NCBI GenBank assembly: GCA_037013685.1
Contig: CM072899.1
Span: forward strand, 1,543,479-1,607,478
Origin: Acridotheres tristis
Lineage: Eukaryota; Chordata; Aves; Passeriformes; Sturnidae
DNA: 64,000 nt
Direction: 5' to 3'
Under the pieces are notes generated by a model. The model did not search any database, was not told the origin of the DNA, and saw only the letters and a program-made list of their open reading frames with translations. Of the stretch, positions 36,039 to 47,632 are shown in pieces. How positions within the stretch are numbered: position 1 is the first letter of the stretch; each line of letters starts with the position of its first letter. Position numbers and translations under genes: made by a program.

Positions 36039-36412
36039 TAAATTATTTGGAAAGAATCTATCAGCTGGCTGATAATCTGGACCAGAGCTTTCTGGATGTG
36101 ACAAAAAGAAATATGGAGCCTGAAAGGCAAGAGGAGTTTTGGCATGAAGGAGATTTCCCTAGAACAGCTGATATGAAGCAAGTGTAGCTGAGACACTGCA
36201 TTAGGGAACAGATGTAACTTTTTTTTAAAGCATTCTCTAATACAAATTAGTCCAAAGAAGTAATTTTAGTTGCAAGAGCCTAATTAAGCCCTGTGATGTG
36301 AACAGAAATAGCCAACACAGAGCAGTAAATGAGGCCATTCTGATCCTGAGAAGGACATTTGGCACAGAGAGCAACTGAGAGGGGCTGCAGAGCCCTGGCA
36401 CAGGGGGCTGAG

Positions 36413-36478
36413 AGCCTGCAGTGTGTCCCTGTCCCAGCCTGCAGTGTGTCCCTGTCCCAGCCTGCAGTGTGTCCCTGC
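36413..36478. repeat. 23-bp tandem triplication
   Basis: AGCCTGCAGTGTGTCCCTGT followed by CCC starts at 36413, 36436 and 36459. The third copy diverges at its end and is followed by CCTGTC-like hexamers. Confidence 0.92.
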
Positions 36479-39400
36479 TACTGCCCTGTCCCTGTCCCTC
36501 CCCTGCACTCTGTGCTGCAAGCAGGGCCTCAAATCTGATCATGAACTGAGCAAAAGGCAGAGTTTGGTTTGATGAGGGCAATGCACTAACTACTTTTAAT
36601 TAATGCTGTCAGCAAGGATGCAAATAACCAAGCAGCTCTTGGGTGTGCAGGTACAGCAGTTGGTGTTTCTTCAGGGTTTAGACACTTGCAAGTTTGATTT
36701 CTACCCCACCACAGTTTTATCAGTTAATTTTATTAAAAGATAGTTCAGAGACCACAGCAGAAGTGAGATTTGTGGGCTAAGGTTATAAGCTTAGCACTAC
36801 AGAATGTGGAATTTGTTGGAACAATTTTCCTCTGCTTGCCCTTGATATACTGGGATTGGAGCTGGGTGAATTTCATCCAGAATTTGGGACTGAAAGTTTG
36901 TTTCTCCTTGTGCCCCGTTGCCGTTATGTCAGTGCTTGGGTTGAGAAGTCTCTTCTGTGAAAAAATCAACTTCATGGTTAAAGGTGGGAGCTTTGGGAGG
37001 GTGACCCTGCCTGGCTGGGCTGGCAGCTCCTCTGGCCAGGAGGTTCTGATTTGATTTTTAGCTGCTTGTTTAGTGCCATGTTGTTATGACCAGCACAGAG
37101 CAGATGTTGTAAGGATTTCAGACAACAGGCTGCTGAGCTCTTTGTGGGTATCAGTGCTCTACCAGAGCAGGAGCAGCAAATTCATTATTGAGAGAGAAAC
37201 TTTTTATGCTGTGACAATGAGCAGGCTCTGTTATGCTTCAGAAGCAAAACCACCATCTCAGAGTCCTTTTCACGTTCTTTTTGGGGCTTTGGTGTCCCAT
37301 TCTGTGCTGAACTATTTCAGTAAGGCTGGTGCACAGCTGAGCCTCAGTCTGAGCTTTGGGCCCTGTTTTGTGCTCTCCTCCTTGGGCAAGCAAAGCACAG
37401 TGCATGACTTTGCCAGGCTTTGTTTCCTGGTCTTTAGTTTTTCTGTCTTACATGGAAACTCATGTTCTGGAATATACAACAAAAATAAATGTCATTTATG
37501 TTAATACATGCCCAGCACTCCAAACCCCAAGGGAGGGATTATTAAGCTTGCATTTCTTCTTTGTTAATGCTTCTCCAAAGGTGATGAGATTAGTTATCTT
37601 AGGGGCATGAGGTAACTGTTGTTTTCATTAGTTCCTGGCAGATGGCAGCTGGGTAATGAATGTGGAAGGAGTGACAATTCCCAATCCCTGGAGTTCAAAA
37701 GAGTTTTTGGTCTCCAGAGACTGGAAATGGGCCTGTTCAGCATCTGTGAGATGAGTTTCTGCTATCCATAGGAAATTCTTTTAGCCAGGAAACCATTGAG
37801 TGATGAAAATTACTACTTTATGCTGCTTTGGGCTTCACAGAAAATAAGTATTCTTTCTTAAACAGGGAGAATTGTATTTATCAACTATAAAGTTCAGTGT
37901 GGGTTTCTTTTTGCTTTATACCAGAGGAGCTTCTCTGGACAATGTTTGGGGTGATCAGCAATAGTGGAGTTTTTTCCCAGTAAAGTACTGAATTGGAGAA
38001 TTCCACATATGGGAGGAAAATATCTGTACTCATTCTATATAAATAGGAAAAAGTCATTTATGTTTTGCCTTCTTCAGCCTGTGTTAATAATTTAATATTA
38101 ATTTACTTCATGTTTTCTACATGGAGGCACCAAGAAAGGAGCCACAAAAAAACCTCTCCAGGGTTTTCCATGTGTTGCTCCAAAGGAGCTCCACTGCTTT
38201 GGAATTCTCCTCCTCACCCATGGAATCTTTGTCCCCTCATCTCAGTTTCACGATGGATTTCTCCCTGGGCTAGGGACACTCCATACTTCACAGGAATTCC
38301 AGACACAGGTTTTTTCCAACCACTTGCTTGTAATTAAGGTGGAACACTCTTTTTCTTGGTGAATGGGTAGCTCAAATTAGTTTATAAAACATATTTCTGT
38401 ATGTGTGTTGTTTTTGGGGCAGCATTATGGTTTGGGAGAGTTTATGGTCACTGAAAGCCAGTTCCACTTCTTCCAGGGATTTTCTGTGTTGCTGTACAAG
38501 CCCCTGTAGGTAGTCTGGATCTGTGAAAAGATGATGGAAATTTGCATTTATAAAATGCAATAAGGTCCTTTTAGAAGAGCACTATGTGTTGCAAAGCAGC
38601 ATTATGATGATTAAAAAAAGATTATAATCTTGGAAACACCCATCTAGAAATAAAATGGAAAATAAACCCTTTGTGTGTGGGTTCAGAGAAGAGGATTTTT
38701 TGCTTAGTCTGGTGACTCCATTAGTTTAAAGACCACTTCCATGTAGCCAGCAAAGATTATGCCCCCGGAGCAGATGCAGAGTTTGGAGTCGTGCTGAGGT
38801 GAATGGTCTCTTCAGAGCTTGGCTTTGCTGGCAACAAAAAGCAGCAAACAGCTGGAGAAAGCTGAGAGAGGCTTTTGGGGGTAGGCTTCTTATAGATTAT
38901 TCTCTTAATTGCTCCAGCTGAGCACACAAGAAGAAAGGCAGAGCCAGGGGAGGAGTCTTTTATAAAAACAGGTCCTTTCTGGTGGCTCATTATTGCCCTT
39001 CTGACAGTGTGCTGTTAAGGGTGAACTTGGCTTCTGCATTGCATCGTTTAACAAATAAAAAAATAATCACAGCAATCTCACCTTGCCACTTTGCACTTTC
39101 TCGAGGTATATGGTGTTCTAATTGCTGCTGGGTAAGGAGAATATTAATCCAAACTCTGAGACTCATTATAAATTTCTGTTTTCCATCTTTTTCAGAGGGA
39201 CTGGGCAGCAGTGTTTTGTCAGGCCTGAAGTTGGGCTGGTTTGTGCTTGGTGCCCATAACCCCCAAAGGCAGGAGGATTAATCAGATGGGGCTCATTATC
39301 TCTGACCACCTGGGAAATAATGAAAGGCAGCGACTCTGGCTGCAGTTGTTGAGGGTACTTGTTGCAAATAACAGAACACAACAATAATTGTCCAGGATGA

Positions 39401-39641
39401 AATCCCTGTGATTTTATTATGGTTGCATTTCTGTCTGATACAAAGCTTTCTCCTCCAGGCTCAGCTCCGTTTTGTGGTTGCTGCTTCCTGGGTTTTCAAG
39501 TCCTCTAGATAATTAACTAATAAACTAATTGCATTCCAGCCAGAGTTCCTGGGGGAAGTGTACTCGTGTTGGATACAGGTGAATAGCTGCCAATGAAGTC
39601 AGGGGATGTGGGCACCTGACTTGTGCCAGCCCTTCCCAGAG

Positions 39642-39672
39642 CATCATGGCATGGTTTGGGTTGGAAGCTCAG
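39642..39672 (-). mobile_element. CR1 terminus scrap (about 30 bp)
   Basis: Only CATGGCATGGTTTGGGTTGG plus AAGCTC is recognisable. The flank is not CR1-like. Confidence 0.4.
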
Positions 39673-41579
39673 CCCTCCCTGACCTGCTGAGTTTGTTCCA
39701 GCTTTTCTCCTGGCTGCTGCCCTTGGTGCTGTGTGTGCCTGGCAGCTGTGCCACGAGGTGCTGCCAGCTGCAAATCGGAAAAGTGCTTGACAGAATCCTT
39801 GTTTTCATCTCTTCATGTTGCTGTAGCAAAGAGGTCCAATTTGGAATAAACACCAGTGACTGTTGGCCTTGCTCTTTGACACAGATGAACCAAGTCCATG
39901 TGTTTTTAGCACTGGTTCAGTCTGTTTTCACTAAGGAATCCAGCCCCCTCAGGAGGCACTTCAGTGAAGATCCAATACTGAGTTCTGGAAACTGTTATTG
40001 CCCTCAGATGCAGGGGAGTTTAGGGCTATACCAAGAAAAGCAGTTACAAATCAGCACATCTGTTTTTTTTTTTTCCTTTGTCTCTGCTTTTAAGTCATAA
40101 AATAATGTAAATGGCTTCATGCTTTTTCAGCACAAGAGGCTACCTAAGGCATTGCAGAAAATGAGTGATGTTTTGGGAGCTGCTGAGTATTTGCTGCTCC
40201 TCTTTTTACCTCTTACTGAAATGATAATGCCAGAAAGGACAGACAGAAGCACAATATCCCAAGGAAGACTTGGAAATGTTTTAGCTGAGACTGTGGATTG
40301 AAAGAGGAACTCCAAGGTGGCAGAAGAGAATTGTAGGTTTATCAGTGTAATGAATTATTTTTTTTTCTGGGAAACTGGTAGGGGAAAAATCAATGTATCC
40401 ATCTACTAAGGTAGTGAAACAGAAATGGAGGGAATACATCAGTCCCCCAGACAGTTTGGAGGATGACAGCACACTTCATCACTGATGGGTGCAGTGTTCT
40501 GGGAAGCTCCTAATGGTTTGACAGGGAGGGGTTGTTCAGTGATGTTCTCTTTGCCTGGAAGCTCCTTTGGAGATCACTATTAGCTCTTAATAATCCCCTT
40601 TTAGACGATTAAAATACGTAGCTGGTAGTTTTGATAGCATCTTTAATTGCCTCCACTGAAGGAGGGAAGTTCCTAGAGGAGTGTGTGGGGAGGTGGGGCT
40701 GCACTCAGAGCCCCACAGCTGAGCTCCCTTGGCTCTGGGCCAATGGTCACAATTCTCAGGGCAAGTCAGGATCTTCTGGCTGTGGATTGGGAAGGTGCTC
40801 GAATGGGCTCCATCTCTCAGCAGTGCCTCCCTGCCTGGATTTACTAAGATTTAATAATTTGGGATGGGGTTCAGCCTCCTGTGCTGCTGTGTCTCATGGG
40901 GATGGTCAGGAATTTGGGAAAATGTGTTTTAGGGAGCAGGACATCAGTGATGCATTTGTGTGTGTGGAACTGTAGTGGGTACAAATCCCTCTTTTCCTCC
41001 ACTCTGCATGGTGCCTTTGCTGTGTATCTTTGGGACTGCTTTGTACAAATAGTTTGCTCAGTGCTAAGATTCCTGTATACACATCATTAATTTCTTCTAG
41101 TATGGGATTTGCGCTCGATTCTTTATTTTCTTATAATAGCCAATAAATATTCTAAGCACCGTGCAAAGGGTATTTTACAGAGTGAATTCTCAACCTTTTC
41201 TACTGAAGTTGTTCTACTTATTAGGGAAAACTCGGTCTTTGAGAGAGAAGTGATGGAAAAGAGTGATTATAGCCAGTGGGGTAGAGGACTCCCGGGATGG
41301 ACAAAGTGAGATGGAGAGAGCCTGCATTCTAATTGTGTGTCTCCTGAATATTTATTTATGCAAAAAAATATTCACTAAGAGAAACAAAGTCTTCCTCTGA
41401 AGTGTTCTGGAGCTCATCTTTGATGCTGAGCTGATGGCAAGTGAGAAGCAGCGGAGCGAGCGCTGGGGTGTGTGGCCAGGCAGGGACTGTGTGTGACACA
41501 CCGGAGCGCAGGGGGGACACAAAAACCTCCCTGCGGGGCTGCCAGCTCAGCCTGGGGCAGAAAACGGGCAAGAGAACCA

Positions 41580-42264
41580 AGGAGGAGCCCGGGATGGGGC
41601 TGGGTGCCCCGAGAGGAGGAGGAGGAGGAGCCCGGGATGGGGCTGGGTGCCCCGAGAGGAGGAGGAGGAGGAGCCCGGGATGGGGCTGGGTGCCCCGAGA
41701 GGAGGAGGAGGAGGAGCCCGGGATGGGGCTGGGTGCCCCGAGAGGAGGAGGAGGAGCCCGGGATGGGGCTGGGTGCCCCGAGAGGAGGAGCCCGGGATGG
41801 GGCTGGGTGCCCTAAGAGGAGGAGAAGGAGCCCGGGATGGGGCTGGGTGCCCTAAGAGGAGGAGAAGGAGCCCGGGATGGGGCTGGGTGCCCCGAGAGGA
41901 GGAGGAGGAGGAGCCCGGGATGGGGCTGGGTGCCTCGAGAGGAGGAGGAGGAGGAGGAGGAGCCCGGGATGGGGATGGGTGCCCCGAGAGGAGGAGCCCG
42001 GGATGGGGCTGGGTGCCCCAAGAGGAGGAGGAGGAGCCCGGGATGGGGATGGGTGCCCCGAGAGGAGGAGGAGAAGCAGGAGCCCGGGATGGGGCTGGGT
42101 GCCCCAAGAGGAGGAGGAGGAGCCCGGGATGGGGCTGGGTGTCCCGAGAGGAGCAGGAGGAGGAGCCCGGGATGGGGCTGGGTGTCCCAAGAGGAGGAGG
42201 AGGAGCCCGGGATGGGGCTGGGTGCCCCAAGAGGAGGAGGAGCTGGGGCTGGGTGCCCCAAGAT
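41580..42264. repeat. GGA-rich minisatellite, about 16 full units of variable length
   Basis: Each unit is a GAGGAG run followed by CCCGGGATGGGGCTGGGTGC and CCCGAGAG or CCCAAGAG. I count 16 CCCGGGATGGGG cores plus a final broken unit. Unit length varies mainly by the number of GGA/GAG triplets, so a microsatellite is nested inside a minisatellite. The + strand is strongly purine-rich. No stop codon occurs in the unit in several frames, so long frames on both strands run through the array. Their repetitive proteins (EEEPGMGLGAP-like on +, proline/serine-rich on -) are not credible genes. Confidence 0.97.
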
Positions 42265-45200
42265 CCATGTCCCAGCTTGCCCCAGGTGAAGGGGTCTCCT
42301 CTCACAGCTGTGCTTTGGAGGCCAAAGAACTGCCCCAGGCGTTGTTTTTGAGGTCTTTACCTGGGCACCTGGATCAGGGAATCACAGAATCATTAGGAAA
42401 AGACCTGCAGGATCATCTAGTCCAGCCTTTAACCCAGTCCTGCTCTGTTCAGTCCCCCATATGGTGAAGTTCCACAGGTACTTGGTTTATTGAGCATTTC
42501 TAGCAATGGGGGCTCCGTTGCTTCCCTGCACAGCCGGGTTTCCTCGATTCCATTGGAGTGTGGTCCTGTGAAGGTGCCTCTGGACAAAATGGTGTTTTGG
42601 CATAAGAATTCTTGTTTCATCCAAACGACAATTCCAGCGGAACACAAATCGCCTTTTAAAACCTGCAGTCGTTCAATTTAGGTTTCAAAACATTTGGCGA
42701 ACCGAAATAACCTCGTCCATCTGACCCGAGCTCAGAGGTCCCAGCCTGGAGGGATCAGGATGGCCCTGGGTGTTTGTCTGGATGTCCCGTCCCCTTGGGA
42801 AGCCCAGCAGGCAGAGCTGCAGGAGCTGGAAATCCTGTGCCTCTGGAGGTGTGGGGAGTGTTTGCAGGAGCACAGAGCACGGCTCAGTATTTCTGTGCCG
42901 AGACAGAAATACGGCAGCCCGAGGGAAAGCAACAACGGGGGTTTTTTTTTAAATCCCAGACTTTATTTAGAAGAGCCTGTAAGTATTCTCAGTTTGTCTG
43001 AAACCCTAAATCTGTGCCTCACTTAGCCCCCAGTGGGGGAATGGAGATCAGTTTACATAAGGTTTTGTCACTGAAACGTTAGATTTATGCACTGTAGTTA
43101 AATCAGATTTACGGGACACCATTAACTCGGAGAGAATGACCCAGAGGATATAAAGAAACTTCAGCTGAAGAAGTATTTTATTTTAGCGTCTGGAGGAGTT
43201 TTACACCTGACAGACACTTGCACCCTTGTGCTGCTGAGAGTTACAGCAGCATATTTCTGGCTGTGGAGTTAATGAGGTTGCCGGAGTGCATTTGAAATTC
43301 TGTGGCTGGAATTGGCTGGAATTTGGCTGCAGACAAGGCAGGTTAACACCTCCCTGTTGGAGCTGCGGCTCCAGACAAGGCAGGATTTGTTCCCTGGGCT
43401 GGTGCCTGGTGTCCTGCTCACAGCACCTTCACAGCCTGAATTTCACAAAGCACAGTTTGGTTTTAACAGCAGGTTTTATCATCAGCAGATACCAAATAGT
43501 CTCCAGGTGTCCACGGTCCCTGTGTTGATGTGTGTAATCAAGGGAACCTGGTGTGATTTAACAATGGAATACTTGTAAACTGCAAGGAGGAAAAAAATCC
43601 TTCCCCAGTTTTCCCAGTAATCCAGGAGCTTGATAGATCCCATCATTTTTGCTTCTCCTGACATCTGAAGCTGTGGGGGTTGATGAAAACTGGTGATTAT
43701 TTAAAAACACGTCAGGAAAGGGCCTTTATACCACTTCTTGATGCTGGTTATTCCCCTGTGACAGCCAGGTCTGGAAGCTGTGCCCAGGGCATGTGTAAGT
43801 GGAATATCCTGATCTCTGTGGGTTTTCAGGGCTGAACTGTTGTGTGCATGATAATTGTGAATTAATTGTTGTATATAATGAAATTCCCCGTTTATCAAGC
43901 AATAAATTCTATTTATTCTCCAAATTAAAGGGAGTTACTTAGAGCAGTATTTTTCTTCTAGAGTAAAAATTACATGGAATTGGTAGAGCAGAACATATTA
44001 CGGAGGAATTGTGATATATATATATTCATTCAAGACAGTTCTATCTATATAAGTCAAATAGGGTAAATTACTAAATTGCATCAAAAGAAGCTGTGAAATT
44101 TTATGAATAAAAAAAATCTGTGTAGAATGATTATAATCATGAGACAATGACAGAAGCTTTTCTCATGATATACTGATAGTGTCCATGAAAGGCTAAGAGA
44201 GATTAGACAAGTTGCCAAAGCAGAAATTAGACTGCAATTATGGGTATATTGGCAGGGTTTGGGGCTGAAGATAAGATTTTAAATCTTACAAACCTCTGGT
44301 ATTTGCAGCAAAATAAATAACATCATCTGAAAAGGCAAAGCAAATCTTTATTAATCCTGCACAGTGAACAGGACATGATTCAAGATACTGCAATGAGGTT
44401 TGTCATCATTTTATTCAAATGTGACCTCCTGGGAGAAGCAATAAATCCGGCACAGTGGAGCATTTAATTTCAAAAAAACCACCTAAGAGGCTGTTTAGAC
44501 ATAATTTTAGAGGAACAACTGAGAGTCTAATGCTTTCATGCACAATGATTTGAAAAGGACACCAACAGCATACCTAGAAAAGGAATGGCAAGAGAAGGGA
44601 AATGGAAAGAACACTCATTCTGATTAAATTTAAAACCACAAGAAAAGCTGAGAAAAATGAAGAATTGATAGCTTTAAGGAAAAAAGGCAAAACACTCTAA
44701 AAACAAGGCTTTACCAGCCTGGCCCTCCTGCTTCGAGTTAACAGGTGAAGTACCAAACAATCGTCCAAGTCACGTTGAAGGGAAGGAACGTGCCACTGGA
44801 AAAGCAAAGGGCAGGATTTGCCTCGGCACACGGTGTGGGGAAACTTGGGGAGGCTCCCTGTCAGCTCCTGGTCCTGTGGGAATCATCTCAGGAACTGTCA
44901 CAAATGGATGTGTCAGGAGGAGATGGTCAAAGCAGTCAATAAAGGAACCAAGTGACAGGGACAGATGGCAGCGTCCTTGGTGAAAAAGGAACTTTTAAAT
45001 GTGGGCTATTAAATGTGGACTAAGCTGTCACTTAAATCAGCCTCAGTGCTGCAGACACAAAAAGGACATCCTTTATGGGAAATGGGAGAGGTGATGTGGG
45101 AACCACAGGTGTGGCTCACTGAGAGAGAATAAAGATTATTGGGCACATGTGTAAGCATGAAATAGTAGGAAAAGAAAACTTTCCAAGGGATTCGTGCCTG

Positions 45201-46562
45201 GCAAATCAGATTTGTCTGAAGGAGCTAATGGATGTGTGGATAAGAGTGGTCTAGTCAATATGTGTACATTAATTTTTCACAGTACTTTCAGCAAGATCCC
45301 TTAAAAAAAAAGCCTTTTATTTGTAGTGTAAAGTGGATTAGTAACTTGCTAGTAGATGGGAAAGAGAAGGTAAGAATAAAAGTCTGAATTTGAATTGAGG
45401 AAGGTTTCCATGAGTCAGACCAATCAGTTTTTACATTTGTGCTGGTCACTTTATCTGTGGCTTGATCAGCTTCTTTCCTTACCTGCTCTGTCAGTTCCCA
45501 GGTGTTCATTTTAAGACATGGTGATGATAGTTGGAAAATGTCTTTGGGTGAGATGATGTGAGTTGCAAAGTGTATTTTCTGTCACAATGAGTTGCCAACT
45601 TAAAACTATTTTAAAATTATGTTTGTGGGCAGAGGGTAAACTGCTTCCCACTATTTCAGGGGGTGAGCAGCTCTGGATTTCTGGTGTGAATGTGAAAACA
45701 CACTCAAGTGTGTGTTTAATTTGTGCAGTAGACAGATGTGGTCACACCTGCTGCAGTGTCACTGGCCTATGGAGACATCTCCAGAAAGATTTTCTTATTT
45801 GAGCAGCAAGGATTTGAAGCAGCCAAACCACTCCAAGTATTTTCAGCTGTGCTGCAAGAACACAAATGAGAAATTTGCTTCTATTAAAGGAAAGTGTGTA
45901 CTTTGCAGGAGCAAAGCATGTCCCAGCTGCTCCTGTTCCAGCTTTCTCCTTCACCTCAGCGTGGCACACACTGAGCAGGGCTCAGGGCCAGGCTTCCCAC
46001 AGCAGGGAATGAGTTACCTGGTGGTTCTGGCTGTGCTGGCTGTGCCCTTTCCCTCTCCCTGGGCAGGGAGGGCTGGCAGTGCCATGCTGACAGTGGTGGG
46101 TGTTCTCTGGGCTGGGGCAATGCTGTCCCTGCTGCCAGCCAGGGGTACAAGGCTGCAGCTGGGATCTGAGCAGTGACCTGGTTCTCCCAAAATTCTGCAC
46201 AAACAGCACCGGGGGGGTCAGAGCAGAGCTGGGCAGTCAAATATGGAATACACAGCTCCTTCCCCGGGTCACTGCACTGCTGCCTGCACTGTGTAACCAT
46301 CACAAAATCAGCAGTGCTGCTGTCACCTCCTGGCCCTGGAAATGGCAGTGTTGTGACAAACTGTGTGTTAAGGCGTGAAAAGTTATTTTTAGCTCTCCAC
46401 CTGGAATAAAACACCTCGTTTGAGTGTGGCAGGCTAAATATTTTCTGACACTCTAATGAACAGCCTGGTTGACAGAAGGATTGTGGTGCTATTAATAGAC
46501 CTGTACCTGTCTCAGGAAGTTTCAGGCACCTTTGTTTGGAGCTGTGGGAATTCGTCACTGAA
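42265..46562. other. Intergenic, unique sequence
   Basis: A CR1 scrap lies at 42380-42448. The 42.5-42.95 kb part has more CpG than its surroundings but no exon that I can define. From 43.85 to 44.7 kb the sequence is AT-rich with a short TATATATATA at 44013-44023. I see no gene. Confidence 0.55.
42380..42448 (-). mobile_element. CR1 LINE terminus scrap, antisense, older type
   Basis: AATCACAGAATCATTAGGAA, AAGACCTGCAGGATCATCTA and GTCCAGCCTTTAACCCAGTC match the reverse complement of the CR1 terminus that reads TTAGGTTGGAAAAGACC. Confidence 0.8.
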
Positions 46563-46775
46563 AGGCAGAAGGTTGAGATGAGATGTTGGGAAGGAATCCT
46601 TCCCTGGGAGGGTGGGGAGGCCCTGGCACAGCTTCTCAGAGAAGCTCTGGAATCCCTGGAAGTGTCCCAGGCCGGGCTGGACAAGGCTTGGAGCAGCCTG
46701 GGACAGTGGGAGATGTCCCTGCCATGCCAGGGGTGGCACTGGGTGGCTCTTTAAGGTCCCTTCCTGGGCTTCTGA
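46563..46775 (+). mobile_element. CR1 LINE 3' end, sense
   Basis: GAGATGTTGGGAAGGAATCC, TTCCCTGGGAGGGTGGGGAG, GCCCTGGCACAGCTTCTCAG, AGGCCGGGCTGGACAAGGCT, TTGGAGCAGCCTGGGACAGT and TTTAAGGTCCCTTCC appear in CR1 order. It lies about 110 bp upstream of the 30-bp minisatellite. Confidence 0.92.
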
Positions 46776-46884
46776 AATTAATTCCTAAAGGATGCCACAT
46801 CTGCCAGGTCTGAAGTGAGTTTCTGTGGATTCCCCCTGGATTTTGTGGGCATGGAGCTCCTCAGCCCAGGCTGTGGTGAGCAGG

Positions 46885-47632
46885 GGAGGCTCCCAGGCTG
46901 TGCTGGGTGGTCCGGGATGCTCTGGGCTGTGCTCCTGTCCCAGGGGATGCTCTGGGCTGTGCTCCTGTCCCAGGGGATGCTCTGGGCTGTGCTCCTGTCC
47001 CAGGGGATGCTCTGGGCTGGGCTCCTGTCCCAGGGGATGCTCTGGGCTGAGCTGGACACACAGGGGATGCTCTGGGCTGAGCTCCTGTCACAGGGGATGC
47101 TCTGGGCTGTGCTCCTGTGCCCAGGGGATGCTCTGGGCTGTGCTGGGCACACAGGGATGCTCTGGGCTGAGCTCCTGTCCCAGGGGATGCTCTGGGCTGA
47201 GCTCCTGTCCCAGGGGATGCTCTGGGCTGTGCTCCTGTCCCAGGGGAGGCTCCCAGGCTGTGCTGGGCACACAGGGATGCTCTGGGCTGTGCTCCTGTCA
47301 CAGGGGATGCTCTGGGCTGTGCTGGGCACACAGGGATGCTCTGGGCTGAGCTCCTGTCACAGGGGATGCTCTGGGCTGTGCTGGGCACACAGGGGATGCT
47401 CCTGGGCTGTGCTCCTGTCACAGGGGATGCTCCGGGCTCGGCTCCTGTCACAGGGGATGCTCCGGGCTCGGCTCCTGTCACAGGGGATGCTCTGGGCTGT
47501 GCTCCTGTCACAGGGGATGCTCTGGGCTGTGCTCCTGTCACAGGGGATGCTCTGGGCTGTGCTCCTGTCACAGGGGATGCTCTGGGCTGTGCTGGGCACA
47601 CAGGGATGCTCCGGGCTCGGCTCCTGTGCCCA
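46885..47632. repeat. 30-bp minisatellite, about 24-25 copies
   Basis: The unit is TCTGGGCTGTGCTCCTGTCC followed by CAGGGGATGC, exactly 30 bp for most of its length. Two unit types alternate: one with CTCCTGTCC/ACAG and one with CTGGGCACACAG. A few units gain or lose one base (for example the boundaries near 47119, 47338 and 47400), which shifts frames. A variant unit (GGGAGGCTCCCAGG) occurs near both 46886 and 47246. Open frames of over 300 codons on both strands are repeat artefacts. Confidence 0.97.

Larger units (their letters stand above)
34653..41579. other. Intergenic desert, unique sequence with sparse repeats
   Basis: About 6.9 kb with no supportable gene. It contains an ATT run at 34928-34948, a CR1 tail at 35941-36038, a 23-bp triplicate at 36413-36478 and a CR1 terminus scrap at 39642-39672. 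A 62-codon minus-strand open frame at 38372-38560 has a plausible amino-acid mix but no recognised family. Confidence 0.55.

Noticed and set aside
41547..42467. Glycine/glutamate-rich and proline/serine-rich frames on both strands
   Set aside because: They are products of the GGA minisatellite; the same units are open in several frames and none is a known family.
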